A stretch of DNA of 64,000 bases from Clostridiales bacterium (GTDB lineage Bacteria; Bacillota; Clostridia; Oscillospirales; CAG-272), in NCBI GenBank assembly GCA_012514145.1, contig JAAZAV010000010.1:1-64000 (forward strand). Reading direction: 5' to 3'. Under the pieces are notes generated by a model that worked only from the letters and a program-made list of their open reading frames with translations, did not search any database and was not told the DNA's origin. Each line of letters starts with the position of its first letter. Positions within the stretch are counted from its first letter, which is position 1. Of this stretch, positions 17,960 through 27,020 are shown in pieces. Made by a program: the position numbers and the translations under genes.

Positions 17960-18103
17960 ATGGATTATTCATATGTGCGGGGTTTCAACTATCAGCCGGG
18001 TTATGCCCGGAACAGCTATGAGGCATGGCGTTTCTATGACCCGGAGGACGAGCCGTGCGATTCGCCCGGGACACGAGTGTTTCAACGACTGCTGCTGAGG
18101 TAA
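17960..18103 (+). pseudogene. N-terminal fragment of a glycoside hydrolase-like gene
   Basis: A 47-codon frame with a good site (AAAGGGGG) starts MDYSYVRGFNYQPGYA and continues NSYEAWRFYDPED, which resembles the first residues of large TIM-barrel glycoside hydrolases (FNYQPGY and W-FDP motifs). It then ends in CDSPGTRVFQRLLLR, unlike the family. I infer an internal deletion that removed the enzyme and left the promoter, ribosome-binding site and N-terminus directly before namZ. It could be translated as a leader peptide; the stop lies five bases before the namZ start. Confidence 0.5.
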
Positions 18104-18108
18104 GATCA

Positions 18109-19278
18109 ATGAAAAACATCATTTATAACGGCTGTGACCTGCTTGGCACCCAAAAAGCGGATGCTCTCCTTGCCGGGCGTCGGCTGGGACTTGTCACAAA
18201 CATGTCGGGCGTCACTCGTATAGGCAATCAGCTGCGCACCACCGCCTCGGTTATGGCGGAAAAGTATAATCTCGCCGCTCTCTTCGGACCGGAGCACGGT
18301 ATCCGCGGCGCTGCCCAGGCGGGCGGATCCGACGGCGACTCCTATCTTGATCCCGAAACCGGAGTACCCGTATATGACCTATTCAGTAAAAAAGCGTCTG
18401 AGACAGATGAGCTGCTGAGCGGTCTAGACGCGCTGGTCTTCGACATTCAGGACATCGGTGTCCGCTACTACACCTATCAATACACCATGCTCAGCGCCAT
18501 GAAGCTGGCGGCCGCGGCAAATCTGCCCTTTATTGTGCTCGACCGTATAAATCCGCAGAACGGTCTGCGCGTCTTCGGCAATCTCATCGAAGGCAACTGC
18601 CTTTCGGGGGTCGGCGCGGTGAAGGGGCTGCCCGCAGTTCCCGGTATGACCATAGGAGAGCTGGCGCGCATGTTCAACGAGCTGCCCGGCGTCAGCTGTG
18701 AACTCAGCGTCCTCGCCTGTGAGGGCTGGCGGCGCGCCTTTGACGCTGACGACACGAATCAGCTCTTTGTTCCGCCGTCTCCCAACATGCCCACCCTTGA
18801 TGCGATTTATCTATATCCCGGCACCTGTTTCTTCGAGGGCACCAACCTTTCCGAAGGACGGGGTACAACAAAGCCCTTTGAGGTGTTCGGAGCTCCCTGG
18901 CTGGAGCCTCAGGCTGTAATCGACCGTATTAACGTTCTGCCGTCCGAAACCCGTGAACGCTTCTCCGGTGTTGTTTTTCGCCCCTGCGCCTTCACCCCCA
19001 CCTTCCACAAATATCAGGGGGAACTGTGTCAGGGCATACAGCTGCATCTCGCCGACCGCGCAAAATGCGACGCCTACACTCTCGGACTGTATCTCATCTG
19101 TATTATACGCGATATGTACCCCGATGTATGCAGCTTCAGCCGCTTTCTGCCCCACCTGGTCGGCACACGCCGTGTGCTGAGGTCAAACTTTGATCCCGCC
19201 GCCTACCTGGCACAGGCGGAGCGGGAGGCAGCTGAGTTCCTGCCGGTGAGGGATAAGTATCTGATTTACGATAATTAG
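18109..19278 (+). CDS. namZ: Exo-beta-N-acetylmuramidase, NamZ-type (GH171, DUF1343)
   Basis: The 389-residue protein matches the DUF1343 family, whose characterised member NamZ removes terminal MurNAc from peptidoglycan fragments. Motifs: LVTNMSGV, LFGPEHGIRG with the conserved Glu-His, VFDIQDIGVRYYTY, VLDRINPQNG, GMTIGELARMFN and EGRGTTKPFEVFGAPW. No signal peptide is visible, so it probably works on imported muropeptides. ATG 18109 has GAGG eight bases upstream. A solute-binding lipoprotein gene follows after 20 bases, and the two may form a wall-fragment uptake and breakdown unit (inference). Confidence 0.87.
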   Translation: MKNIIYNGCDLLGTQKADALLAGRRLGLVTNMSGVTRIGNQLRTTASVMAEKYNLAALFGPEHGIRGAAQAGGSDGDSYLDPETGVPVYDLFSKKASETDELLSGLDALVFDIQDIGVRYYTYQYTMLSAMKLAAAANLPFIVLDRINPQNGLRVFGNLIEGNCLSGVGAVKGLPAVPGMTIGELARMFNELPGVSCELSVLACEGWRRAFDADDTNQLFVPPSPNMPTLDAIYLYPGTCFFEGTNLSEGRGTTKPFEVFGAPWLEPQAVIDRINVLPSETRERFSGVVFRPCAFTPTFHKYQGELCQGIQLHLADRAKCDAYTLGLYLICIIRDMYPDVCSFSRFLPHLVGTRRVLRSNFDPAAYLAQAEREAAEFLPVRDKYLIYDN

Positions 19279-19298
19279 AACATTGTGAGGTAATTGTA

Positions 19299-20756
19299 AT
19301 GAAACTTCTTAAATCCGCTTCCGCACTGCTGCTTGCCGCTGCCATCCTGTTATCTGTCGGCGCATGCGGGGGCAGCTCCGGTTCCTCCTCTGCCGATACG
19401 ACCGGCACCGCCGCCGACGTTTCCGAAACCACAACCGGAACAACCGAGCTTCGCGACAATGTACCAGAGTTGGATTTCGAAGGCTATGAATTCCGCATAC
19501 TCACGAGCGCCACCACTTCCTCCTATACCGTTACGGTGTACGAGGAGCAGACCGGCGAAGTTCTCGAGGACGCAATGTACGAGCGTTGCAAGAACGTCTC
19601 CGAACGGCTGAACATCGTCTTTGCACCGGATAACGTACAGGCTAACTCGTCTTCGGCGCTCAGCACTATGAGGAACTTCGTCGCCGCAGGTGACGACGCC
19701 TACGACCTCTGCATGCAGCTGGGGCGCAGCTGCTTCGCAATGACCTCCGCGGGCTACTTCTTGGATATGAGTGAGCTGCCCTACATTGAAACCGACCGCC
19801 CCTGGTGGTTCTATGACATCAATTCACAGATAAATATCACCGGGCACGAGTACATCATGTTCAGCGCCCTGACACTGGGCGTTTATGACTTCATGAACGT
19901 TATGCTCTTCAACAAGAACATGGCTGCCGACTTCAATATGGAAAGCCCCTACAGCTACGTCGCCGACGGCACCTGGGTCTTTGATGTGTTTGCCGGCATG
20001 GCGCGTGAGGCGACCGCTGACCTGGATGGCGACGGAGAGATGACCAAGGCCGACCGCTACGGTCTCACGGGCCGCGCAAACAGCATGCTTGCCAACTTCA
20101 TAACCGGCGCCCGCCAGCGCACCGTGGAGGTGAATGAGGAAGACCGACCCACCCTTGCCATCGAGGGAAATCAGCGGATTTTCGATGTTTTCGATAAGGT
20201 CAGCGCCCTTGTCTGGGACGACGGCGTCTGGTACCCCAAGACCAACACCGAAAACAACTATTATGTCGCCTTCCCCTTCTTCGAGGACGGACAGGCGCTG
20301 TTCGCCGACCGCTCCTTCCGCTCCATCACATATCTGCGCAGTATGGAGGACGATTTCGGCGTCATTCCCTTCCCGAAGTACGATGAGGCACAGGATGAAT
20401 ACGGCACCATGACCGAGGCCGGTTCGCGGCTTATGGTTGTCCCTGCCACCGCCGGTCATCACGATGTAATCGGCGCCGCCATCGAAACCCTCTCCTTCTA
20501 TTCACACAAACTTGTTATTCCGGCATATTATGAGATCTCCCTCAAGGAGAAGTTCGCGCGTGATGTTGAGTCACAGGAAATACTCGATCTGGCAGTCAAA
20601 TCCCTCTTCTATGACATGGGCAACACCATGTTCTGCGGCTCGGTCAAGGACGGGGTCTTCAAGATTTTCTTTAGCGGCGGACGTGACCTTGCCTCCTCTG
20701 TCGCCTCTCAGACTCCTGCCTTTGAGGCTGCTGTCAAGGCCGCTCTGGGAGAGTAG
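19299..20756 (+). CDS. Extracellular solute-binding lipoprotein (ABC type)
   Basis: 485 residues. A lipoprotein signal ends at the lipobox SVGAC, followed by a Ser/Thr-rich linker and a large two-lobe binding domain. DLDGDGEMTKADRYG is a calcium-binding-type EF loop seen in clostridial family 1-like binding proteins. FGVIPFPKYDEAQDEYG and the C-terminal FARDVESQEILDL are shared with the other five paralogues in this window. It probably captures a sugar or glycan fragment outside the membrane, but no permease or ATPase is nearby. Cotranscription with namZ suggests muropeptides or wall sugars; this is inference. Confidence 0.85.
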   Translation: MKLLKSASALLLAAAILLSVGACGGSSGSSSADTTGTAADVSETTTGTTELRDNVPELDFEGYEFRILTSATTSSYTVTVYEEQTGEVLEDAMYERCKNVSERLNIVFAPDNVQANSSSALSTMRNFVAAGDDAYDLCMQLGRSCFAMTSAGYFLDMSELPYIETDRPWWFYDINSQINITGHEYIMFSALTLGVYDFMNVMLFNKNMAADFNMESPYSYVADGTWVFDVFAGMAREATADLDGDGEMTKADRYGLTGRANSMLANFITGARQRTVEVNEEDRPTLAIEGNQRIFDVFDKVSALVWDDGVWYPKTNTENNYYVAFPFFEDGQALFADRSFRSITYLRSMEDDFGVIPFPKYDEAQDEYGTMTEAGSRLMVVPATAGHHDVIGAAIETLSFYSHKLVIPAYYEISLKEKFARDVESQEILDLAVKSLFYDMGNTMFCGSVKDGVFKIFFSGGRDLASSVASQTPAFEAAVKAALGE

Positions 20757-20807
20757 TTCCGTATCCGCACATATTTCCCGGTTTTTCGATAAACATTTGA
20801 AAAACTA

Positions 20808-20836
20808 TTGACAAACCCCTCGGAATGTGGTATAAT
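20808..20836 (+). promoter_or_regulatory. Consensus promoter of tRNA-Gln
   Basis: TTGACA (20808-20813), 17-base spacer, TATAAT (20831-20836), a perfect match to consensus and about 40 bases before the tRNA. Confidence 0.85.
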
Positions 20837-20875
20837 ATCAAGCGTTCCGAGGGGAACTTTGTATAAGCTTAAAAT

Positions 20876-20949
20876 TGCGGAATTGTGTAACGGCAGCACG
20901 GCAGACTCTGACTCTGTTTGTGAGGGTTCAAATCCTTCTTCCGCAGCCA
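20876..20949 (+). tRNA. tRNA-Gln (anticodon CTG)
   Basis: A complete cloverleaf: acceptor TGCGGAA pairs with TTCCGCA, the anticodon loop CTCTGAC gives CTG (reads CAG), the T-loop is TTCAAAT, and CCA is encoded. It is the rarer CTG isoacceptor; a TTG version must lie elsewhere. It has its own promoter and terminator. Confidence 0.93.
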
Positions 20950-20981
20950 AAAGCCGTCGTACATTTGTGCGGCGGCTTTTA
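20949..20981 (+). terminator. Terminator after tRNA-Gln
   Basis: AAAAGCCGTCGTAC pairs with GTGCGGCGGCTTTT (with two G-U pairs), ending in a T run. Confidence 0.85.
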
Positions 20982-20995
20982 TTATTAAAATAGCT

Positions 20996-21055
20996 CCCCG
21001 GCTTGGGTGCGGTGCGAACCGTTTTATACGGTGGTATGCCGTAGCCAAGCCGGGG
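20996..21055 (-). terminator. Large dyad ending the minus-strand binding-protein operon
   Basis: CCCCGGCTTGG and CCAAGCCGGGG arms are separated by a stretch that itself folds (ACCGTTTTATACGGT). On the minus strand the hairpin is followed by a T-rich stretch. It lies 19 bases past the stop of the last lipoprotein gene. Confidence 0.65.
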
Positions 21056-21073
21056 TTGTTTGTTAAAATTCGT

Positions 21074-22564
21074 TTACGCGTCCAGCGCAAGGATGGTATC
21101 TACCGATTTGCTAAGGTTAGCCTCCCAGCCGTTTATTTTCGACGCGTGGTAGGATGCGAAGTTGGCGTTCTTTGTCTTCGCGAGATCATTCAGCAGGTTG
21201 AGCGTGCCAAGCATGTTGCCAAAGGTAATGTCGAAGTCGAACATTACATTCTTTCTCGCCAGCTTCAGCATCTCAGCCGACTCGTCATCGCGGACATACT
21301 TGACCAGCAGCGATACATCATAGTAAGCCGGAAGCACCGAGTAGTAACCCTCCTCGCCGAGAGCCTCCATTGCGGCGGCGACAGCTTCGAAGTTTTTGCA
21401 GGCAGCCGGCACACAGAAAAGTGATATGGAGTCGGCGGTACGGGTGGAATACTCTTCCTGAGCCTCGTCCCACTTAAAGAGCGGAAGCACGCCGAAGTCG
21501 TCCGTCATGTCGCGAAGATACAGCATGCGCCCGAGATGAGAGCAGTAGTAGAGGGAACGGCCTTCGGCAAAGCACCTTAGTGCATGCTCATGTGTTACCG
21601 AAATCTTGTCCAGCGGCGCAACGCCCTCGGTTTCGTAGTAGAAAGCGCATGTCCATGCGGCAATATCGGACAGCTTATCCATGTTGAAATCCCACTTGGG
21701 AATGCCGCCCTCATGCTTGGTCAGACGAATGCCGAAGGCGGACATGAACTCGTTTGTATGATTGGTAACATAGCCCATGCGGTCATCGTTGAAATTGAGT
21801 ATGCCGTCTCCGTTCATGTCATCGGCTGCGGCGCGGCAGTCGGCGCTGACGCGCTCACGGGTCCATGCGCCGTCCTTTACCGTATCGTAAATGTCATCGA
21901 TGCCCAGCGATTCGGCTATCTGCTTGTTATAGTAAATTATAAAGGTGCTGTTCATGTATGACAGACCGATATCTCCGGCAAGGAAATAGCTCCTGCCCGC
22001 CACCGAGCTGCTCTCGATGATGTCCTTATTCCACCAGGGATTGTCAAGTTCAATGTGAGGGGCGCCCGTCAGGTTGAGCAGCATGCCCTCAACGGCCAGG
22101 GCGGGAATATATGCGGCATATCCCACGACTATATCATATGTGCCGTCACCCGAGGTCACGCTTTCGCGCACCTTGTCCATGAACGCGGTCTGGTTTGACC
22201 AGTAGCCGTCCATGTTTATTGGGTTTACCACGACGTTCAGACGCTTTTCCACGCTGCGATTGCGCTGATAAATGGCGTCATTGAGCACGTCTCCGCTCTC
22301 CTCAAGTACGCCGATTTCGTTGATATATGAGGTGTTGGCTTCGTTCTCGCGGCAGAGGATCGAGATTTCGGCACCGCCGAAATCCATAGTCTCGGGCAGC
22401 GAGGTGAGCCGTGTTTCGGTCGGCTCAGTGGTTTCTTCCGGGATGTCGGCGGGAGTTGTGGTTGTCTCGGCTGCGCCGTCGGCGTCACCTCCTCCGCAGG
22501 CGCTGAATATGAGTGTGCCGGCAAGTAATAAAGCCGTCAGCAGAGATGGTATTGTCTTTTTCAT
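21074..22564 (-). CDS. Extracellular solute-binding lipoprotein
   Basis: 496 residues with a lipoprotein signal ending LIFSACGG, a Thr/Glu-rich linker and a sugar-binding-like domain. The EF-type loop DMNGDGILNFNDDRMGY and FGVLPLFKWDEAQEEYS are family marks. It is third in a minus-strand tandem of paralogues, 28 bases after the middle one. Its signal-peptide DNA is almost identical to that of the middle paralogue, although the mature proteins differ strongly. Ligand unknown; no permease is adjacent. Confidence 0.85.
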   Translation of the reverse strand: MKKTIPSLLTALLLAGTLIFSACGGGDADGAAETTTTPADIPEETTEPTETRLTSLPETMDFGGAEISILCRENEANTSYINEIGVLEESGDVLNDAIYQRNRSVEKRLNVVVNPINMDGYWSNQTAFMDKVRESVTSGDGTYDIVVGYAAYIPALAVEGMLLNLTGAPHIELDNPWWNKDIIESSSVAGRSYFLAGDIGLSYMNSTFIIYYNKQIAESLGIDDIYDTVKDGAWTRERVSADCRAAADDMNGDGILNFNDDRMGYVTNHTNEFMSAFGIRLTKHEGGIPKWDFNMDKLSDIAAWTCAFYYETEGVAPLDKISVTHEHALRCFAEGRSLYYCSHLGRMLYLRDMTDDFGVLPLFKWDEAQEEYSTRTADSISLFCVPAACKNFEAVAAAMEALGEEGYYSVLPAYYDVSLLVKYVRDDESAEMLKLARKNVMFDFDITFGNMLGTLNLLNDLAKTKNANFASYHASKINGWEANLSKSVDTILALDA

Positions 22565-22592
22565 AGGTAATACACCTTTGTTATATAATAGG

Positions 22593-24095
22593 TCAGATTA
22601 CGAGATACAATTCAACCAGCTTATCAAGTCCTGCTTGAGCGGCATCGGCTTTCGCGGCATACCATGAGGCGAAGTTGTTTGAATTTGCGCTTATAAATGA
22701 GCGCATGGTACCCATGCCGGCTATTGTGCTCGAGTAGACATAACCGAAGTTTGTATACGCAGACGCAGAGATTAAATCTAACAGCTGAGAGGTGCGGTCA
22801 TCGCGGGAGTATTTAACCTTAAGTGCCACCTCGTAGTATGCCGGTGTGACGCTTACGTAGTTGTAGTATGCCATTGCCTCGCAAACGGCTCCTATTTTAT
22901 CGGTTTGCTGGGAGGTTATTGGGGTAACGAAGACTGTTGAGCCGTTATGCACCAGTGTGCTGTATTCGTCCGACTCCTCATACTTGGGGAAATTGATTAT
23001 GCCGTAGTCTGTCTCCATGTCCCGCAGTTGGTCAGCGTGACGGAACCATACGGGGCAGAATAGGTAGTATCCACTGACAAATCCGGTTATATCGGTTTCA
23101 AATTTATCCGATGCTGCGATGGTGAATCCTATGTTGTTGTAATACATGTTATGGAACTTCTCGGCAAATTCCGCAGTGCGTTCATTGTTCAATGTCAGTC
23201 TTGGAATACCCTCGCTATCCTTGGTGGTCGTAGTGACCCGGCAGGCATATTGGAAATGCTCTACTGATTTTGATTTTGAGCCGAAAGCACCGAAACGGTC
23301 TCCCACGTTTACTGTGCTGTCGCCGTTCAGGTCGGAATAGGCGTCAAGCACAAGTGATGAGAACCGATCAAATGTCCACTCGCCGTTGAACACCAGGTCA
23401 TAGGGTTCATCTGCTCTGCCATGCAGACTCTCATACATCTCACGATTGTAATATATGCAGGCAAGAGACTTCATTCGCATCAGCGAAATATCGCCCAGAA
23501 GGAAATAGATACGGCTTTCGCCCACACCCATCTCAAGCATGTAATCCCTGTTCCACCAGGCGTTATCCCAGCCGATAAATTCATCGTCGGCGAAATTGTG
23601 GAAATAGCCCTCGGTAACCAGCTTTGTGGTATAGGACTGATGGGTAGAGCAAAGGTCATAGAGATTATCACCGGCAAGCACCACATTGCCTATATGCGCC
23701 GCCGTGTCGTTTGTGGAGTTGGAGAAACAGATGAGGTTCAGCTTCACATTAAGCAACTCCTCAATAGCCATATTGCGCGCGTAAACCGCGTCGTCCACCA
23801 CCTCGCCGTTCTGTTCGGCGTATATATCCTGGCGGTAAACCTCCTCCCCCACATATAGCAGATTCAGTACCTCGCCGCCGAAGTCAAGTTCCGGCAAACC
23901 AAGTTTTGCGTTCTCGCGGTTGATCTCCCCCGGCTCGGTTTCAGAGACGGTATCGGCTGTTTCGCTTCCGACAACCGTCTCATCAACAGCAGTCTCGGCT
24001 GCGCCGTCGTCATCGTTAATGCCTCCGCAGGCGCTGAATATGAGTGTGCCGGCAAGTATTAAAGCTGTCAGCAGAGATGGTATTGTCTTTTTCAT
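22593..24095 (-). CDS. Extracellular solute-binding lipoprotein
   Basis: 500 residues; signal with lipobox LIFSACGG, nearly the same as in the next paralogue (21074-22564). The loop DLNGDSTVNVGDRFGAF is a variant in which one expected Gly/Asp is replaced by Ser. YGIINFPKYEESDEYS matches the family. Ten bases separate its start from the stop of the first tandem gene, so the three are one operon. It is likely attached to the outer face of the membrane and feeds a transporter encoded elsewhere. Confidence 0.85.
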   Translation of the reverse strand: MKKTIPSLLTALILAGTLIFSACGGINDDDGAAETAVDETVVGSETADTVSETEPGEINRENAKLGLPELDFGGEVLNLLYVGEEVYRQDIYAEQNGEVVDDAVYARNMAIEELLNVKLNLICFSNSTNDTAAHIGNVVLAGDNLYDLCSTHQSYTTKLVTEGYFHNFADDEFIGWDNAWWNRDYMLEMGVGESRIYFLLGDISLMRMKSLACIYYNREMYESLHGRADEPYDLVFNGEWTFDRFSSLVLDAYSDLNGDSTVNVGDRFGAFGSKSKSVEHFQYACRVTTTTKDSEGIPRLTLNNERTAEFAEKFHNMYYNNIGFTIAASDKFETDITGFVSGYYLFCPVWFRHADQLRDMETDYGIINFPKYEESDEYSTLVHNGSTVFVTPITSQQTDKIGAVCEAMAYYNYVSVTPAYYEVALKVKYSRDDRTSQLLDLISASAYTNFGYVYSSTIAGMGTMRSFISANSNNFASWYAAKADAAQAGLDKLVELYLVI

Positions 24096-24105
24096 TTAAT
24101 CACCC

Positions 24106-25569
24106 TCAATTTGTCGTCAAGCCAAGATAGTCGAGCGTATTCTCCATGGCTGCAAGCATTTTGGATTCGATAGCGGCGATGCTTGTAACGATGTTCACAC
24201 CGGGAGTCATGAAACCGCTGGCTATTATACGCTGAGCCGCCGCCCAGTCGTAGATATGCTCAAGCTCGAAGCGGGCGGGAGAGTTGTATATAAGGTCGAG
24301 CATCTCGATTGAAGTCTCGTCCCGCACATATTTCTGATTGAGCAGCAGGGCGAAGTAGTCGTCGCGCACAAGCCGGTAGGATTCGGCGGAGAGGTTGGCC
24401 AATATGGCTCCGGCGCGCTCCGGGTCTGTATTGGTGACGGGAAGCACGGTGGGCTGAATCTGGTTGGTTATGAAGGAAATATAGCCCTCCTGCGCCTCGT
24501 CATATTTCGGGAAGGGGATTATGCCGTAGTCGGGTTCGATGTCGCGCAGAAGGCTGAGCTGTCCCACGCCCTGGGACATAAAGAGCATGTTGCCGGCTGA
24601 GAAAATCTCCGTATAGTTGTCGTTGACATGGCTGTAGGTCTTGTTCGAGAAGAAGGCGCAGTAGCGGTCATACACCGACTCGAACTTTGCCGATATGCCG
24701 TTGTAACTTGGCATACTGTCCTTATCCTTGGTGAAAAGCGATACATCGGCGCCATGCATGAAGCCGAACATGGTAGCAGTTGCGTAACCGCCGAAGCCCG
24801 ACATATCCCCGGCGTCAACTATACCGTTGCCGTTTGTATCTCCCGACACTTCACTGCCCATTTCTATGAAGCGGTCCATTGTCCAGGTACCGCCGTTCAC
24901 CAGATCGTAGGGGTTGTCGAGGCTGTAGGATTTCACAATATCTTTATTAAAGGATATGACGCTCTGGAAATCGTAGAGCTGTATGTTTATATCTCCAAAG
25001 GCGTAGAAAATCTTGTTGCCCAGCGAGATATCCTCTGTGGCTGTTGTGTTCCACCAGGGCTCCGTAAAGTCAAGCGTTGAAATGTCGCTCATATCCAGCA
25101 GATAGCCCTTGCTGAGGAAATTCTGCGTTGTGGTGGTGGAGTGCTGCCAGAAGGTGTCATACACGTCCTCTCCGGCGATGATTGCGTTTGACATTATGGT
25201 GTTGACATTGGCAAGCGTCTCCAGGGTATGGCTGATTTTCACATTCAGCTTCTGCTCAACATTGCGGGAGCGGTTGTAGATGTCGTCGTTGATAACCTCG
25301 CCGTTCAGTTCCTTTGCGTCGCAGAATGCGGTGACCGCCGTGGTTTCCTCATACTGCAGCATTCTGAAATTGTACCCGTCGAAGTCGCCCTCGGGCAGAG
25401 AAGCGTATATGTCAACGCTTTCCGCGACGGTGGTGTCGGCTTTGGTACTATCGGGAGCGCTCGTATCTGCCCCGCTGCCGCCCGCACCCGAACAGGACGC
25501 AAACAGAACGGATACCGAAAGCAGCAGCGCCGTCAATGAATGTCTTTGGTTATTATTTTCGAATATCAT
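24106..25569 (-). CDS. Extracellular solute-binding lipoprotein
   Basis: 487 residues; signal ends at the lipobox LFASC after an unusual polar N-terminus (FENNNQRHS). The calcium-type loop DTNGNGIVDAGDMSGFG and YGIIPFPKYDEAQEGY are present. First gene of the minus-strand tandem; AGGAGGAG lies upstream of ATG 25569, and the promoter is at 25610-25638. Ligand unknown. It differs enough in its signal from the two following paralogues to be an older duplicate. Confidence 0.85.
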   Translation of the reverse strand: MIFENNNQRHSLTALLLSVSVLFASCSGAGGSGADTSAPDSTKADTTVAESVDIYASLPEGDFDGYNFRMLQYEETTAVTAFCDAKELNGEVINDDIYNRSRNVEQKLNVKISHTLETLANVNTIMSNAIIAGEDVYDTFWQHSTTTTQNFLSKGYLLDMSDISTLDFTEPWWNTTATEDISLGNKIFYAFGDINIQLYDFQSVISFNKDIVKSYSLDNPYDLVNGGTWTMDRFIEMGSEVSGDTNGNGIVDAGDMSGFGGYATATMFGFMHGADVSLFTKDKDSMPSYNGISAKFESVYDRYCAFFSNKTYSHVNDNYTEIFSAGNMLFMSQGVGQLSLLRDIEPDYGIIPFPKYDEAQEGYISFITNQIQPTVLPVTNTDPERAGAILANLSAESYRLVRDDYFALLLNQKYVRDETSIEMLDLIYNSPARFELEHIYDWAAAQRIIASGFMTPGVNIVTSIAAIESKMLAAMENTLDYLGLTTN

Positions 25570-25609
25570 ATTGATGTGACTCCTCCTTATGAAAGAAATT
25601 TACAATTAA

Positions 25610-25638
25610 ACTATACACAATTGTCTACCGCATGTCAA
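25610..25638 (-). promoter_or_regulatory. Sigma-A promoter of the three-lipoprotein operon
   Basis: Minus strand TTGACA (25633-25638), 17-base spacer, TATAGT (25610-25615). Confidence 0.75.
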
Positions 25639-25886
25639 GCGCGATTCAAATAATCTGATGAATACCGACAGACAAAAACAGAAAAAGTGATTATAATAAA
25701 CGGTCTTTGGCTATTTGTCCTTTTTTACGGTATAATATCTCAATCGTCAGCAGTGTCACCGCAGTCTTCAGAGTGTTTCACTTGCCGGCTGCAGCGTCTA
25801 TTTCGGTTTCCACGCATAACCGACACGAAAATTATTGCAATCATGCGAAAAGCATGATATACTATGCAGCAATATATCTTTAGAAA
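25639..25886 (+). promoter_or_regulatory. Intergenic region with two plus-strand promoters
   Basis: TTGGCT (25708-25713)-N17-TATAAT (25731-25736) and TTGCAA (25835-25840)-N17-TATACT (25858-25863) both face the transglycosylase gene. The second spacer contains the dyad CATGC-GAAAA-GCATG, a possible operator. Confidence 0.6.
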
Positions 25887-26726
25887 ATGGTACTTAGTAT
25901 GAGCAAAACGATTCTTATCTTCCTTTTGATTTTTGGTATACCCTTAGTGGTTGTGTGCCTCTATCTTCTGGCAGCACTTGCAGCGGCGCTGTTTCTGTGG
26001 AGAAAGAGGAACATACGGCAGTGGCAGAATATACTGCGGGAGGAGCCGGATTTCACACCCTATGAGGACATCACCCCCGACACCATCCGTTTCATTGTCG
26101 CCATAGAGGATTATAAGTTCTGGAAACACCGCGGCATAAACCTTAGCAATATCTACTACAGCGCCAAGCACAATATCAAACGGTATCTGCGGATTATCTC
26201 CCGGGGAGACCATTCCGGCGATGTTCGCGGCGGCAGTACCATTTCACAGCAGCTTGTAAAGAACATGTATTTTAACTATCGTAAATCCTATTTCCGCAAA
26301 GTAATGGAGATGTTCATCACCCTATGGATGGAACGCAGCATCTCCAAGGAGGAAATAATGGAGCTGTATATGAATTTCGTGTTTTTCGGCAACGGACAAT
26401 ATGGGATACGACAGGCAGCCCGTTATTATTTTGATTGTGCGCCCGAAGAGATGACCGTGAGCCAATCGCTCTTTCTGCTTCCGCTGCTGTTTGCCCCCAC
26501 GATGCTCAATCCCTATCGGGTACCCGAAAGTTTTTTTAACTACCGACAGATTAAGGTAAACGAACTTGCCAAATATTCCGTGCTGCAGGAGCCCGAGCTG
26601 ACCCGGCAGCGAACAGAATACACGTCAGATTATCCGGCGGATAACTGGATCCCTCGCGCCCCTGCTAAGGGAACCGAAACGATACCCGTGTGTCATCCTC
26701 GTTCACTTACTGCCCCCGCACTATAG
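25887..26726 (+). CDS. Monofunctional peptidoglycan glycosyltransferase (GT51)
   Basis: 279 residues: a membrane anchor (about 8-37) followed by a GT51 domain that polymerises lipid II. VAIEDYKFWKHRGIN carries the catalytic Glu74, and GGSTISQQLVKNMYF the second conserved block; later come RSISKEEIMELYMNFVFFG and YGIRQAARYYF. No transpeptidase domain follows, so this is an MtgA-like enzyme, or a divergent one given the short C-terminus. ATG 25887 or 25899 could be the start; neither has a strong site. Confidence 0.85.
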   Translation: MVLSMSKTILIFLLIFGIPLVVVCLYLLAALAAALFLWRKRNIRQWQNILREEPDFTPYEDITPDTIRFIVAIEDYKFWKHRGINLSNIYYSAKHNIKRYLRIISRGDHSGDVRGGSTISQQLVKNMYFNYRKSYFRKVMEMFITLWMERSISKEEIMELYMNFVFFGNGQYGIRQAARYYFDCAPEEMTVSQSLFLLPLLFAPTMLNPYRVPESFFNYRQIKVNELAKYSVLQEPELTRQRTEYTSDYPADNWIPRAPAKGTETIPVCHPRSLTAPAL

Positions 26727-26808
26727 CAGCTGTCCGGGAATTGATTTGAGTTTAACGCTCAGAGGGGACCGAAGCAACTTTATTGACCATTCCCCAAGAT
26801 ATGTATAA

Positions 26809-26850
26809 GCAAATATAATTGCCTCCGGGTACGGAGGCAATTATATTTGC
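26809..26850. terminator. Perfect 18-bp inverted repeat, probable bidirectional terminator
   Basis: GCAAATATAATTGCCTCC (26809-26826) and its exact reverse complement (26833-26850) enclose six bases. It lies after the GT51 gene and just before the operator of the rhodanese gene. Confidence 0.65.
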
Positions 26851-26857
26851 GGCAAAG

Positions 26858-26898
26858 GTGATTTTATCACGGATGAACAGGCAATAATCGTGTATAAT
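26858..26898 (+). promoter_or_regulatory. Operator plus -10 box of the rhodanese gene
   Basis: Palindrome GTGATTTTATCAC (26858-26870), then GGA, and TATAAT at 26893-26898. The centre lies 29 bases before the -10, or about -41 from the predicted start, the class II activator position. There is no good -35, consistent with activator dependence. The same arrangement recurs at 27503 and 29913. Confidence 0.7.
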
Positions 26899-27020
26899 AG
26901 CCGCAGAAAAACACAGGAGGCGCTCCATATCAGATTAGAGCACGGTAATATAAACGCTATCGGCGCAGTGCTTTCTTGTGAGTTATGGGAACCACCAAAA
27001 CCTATTGAGGAGGAATCTTA

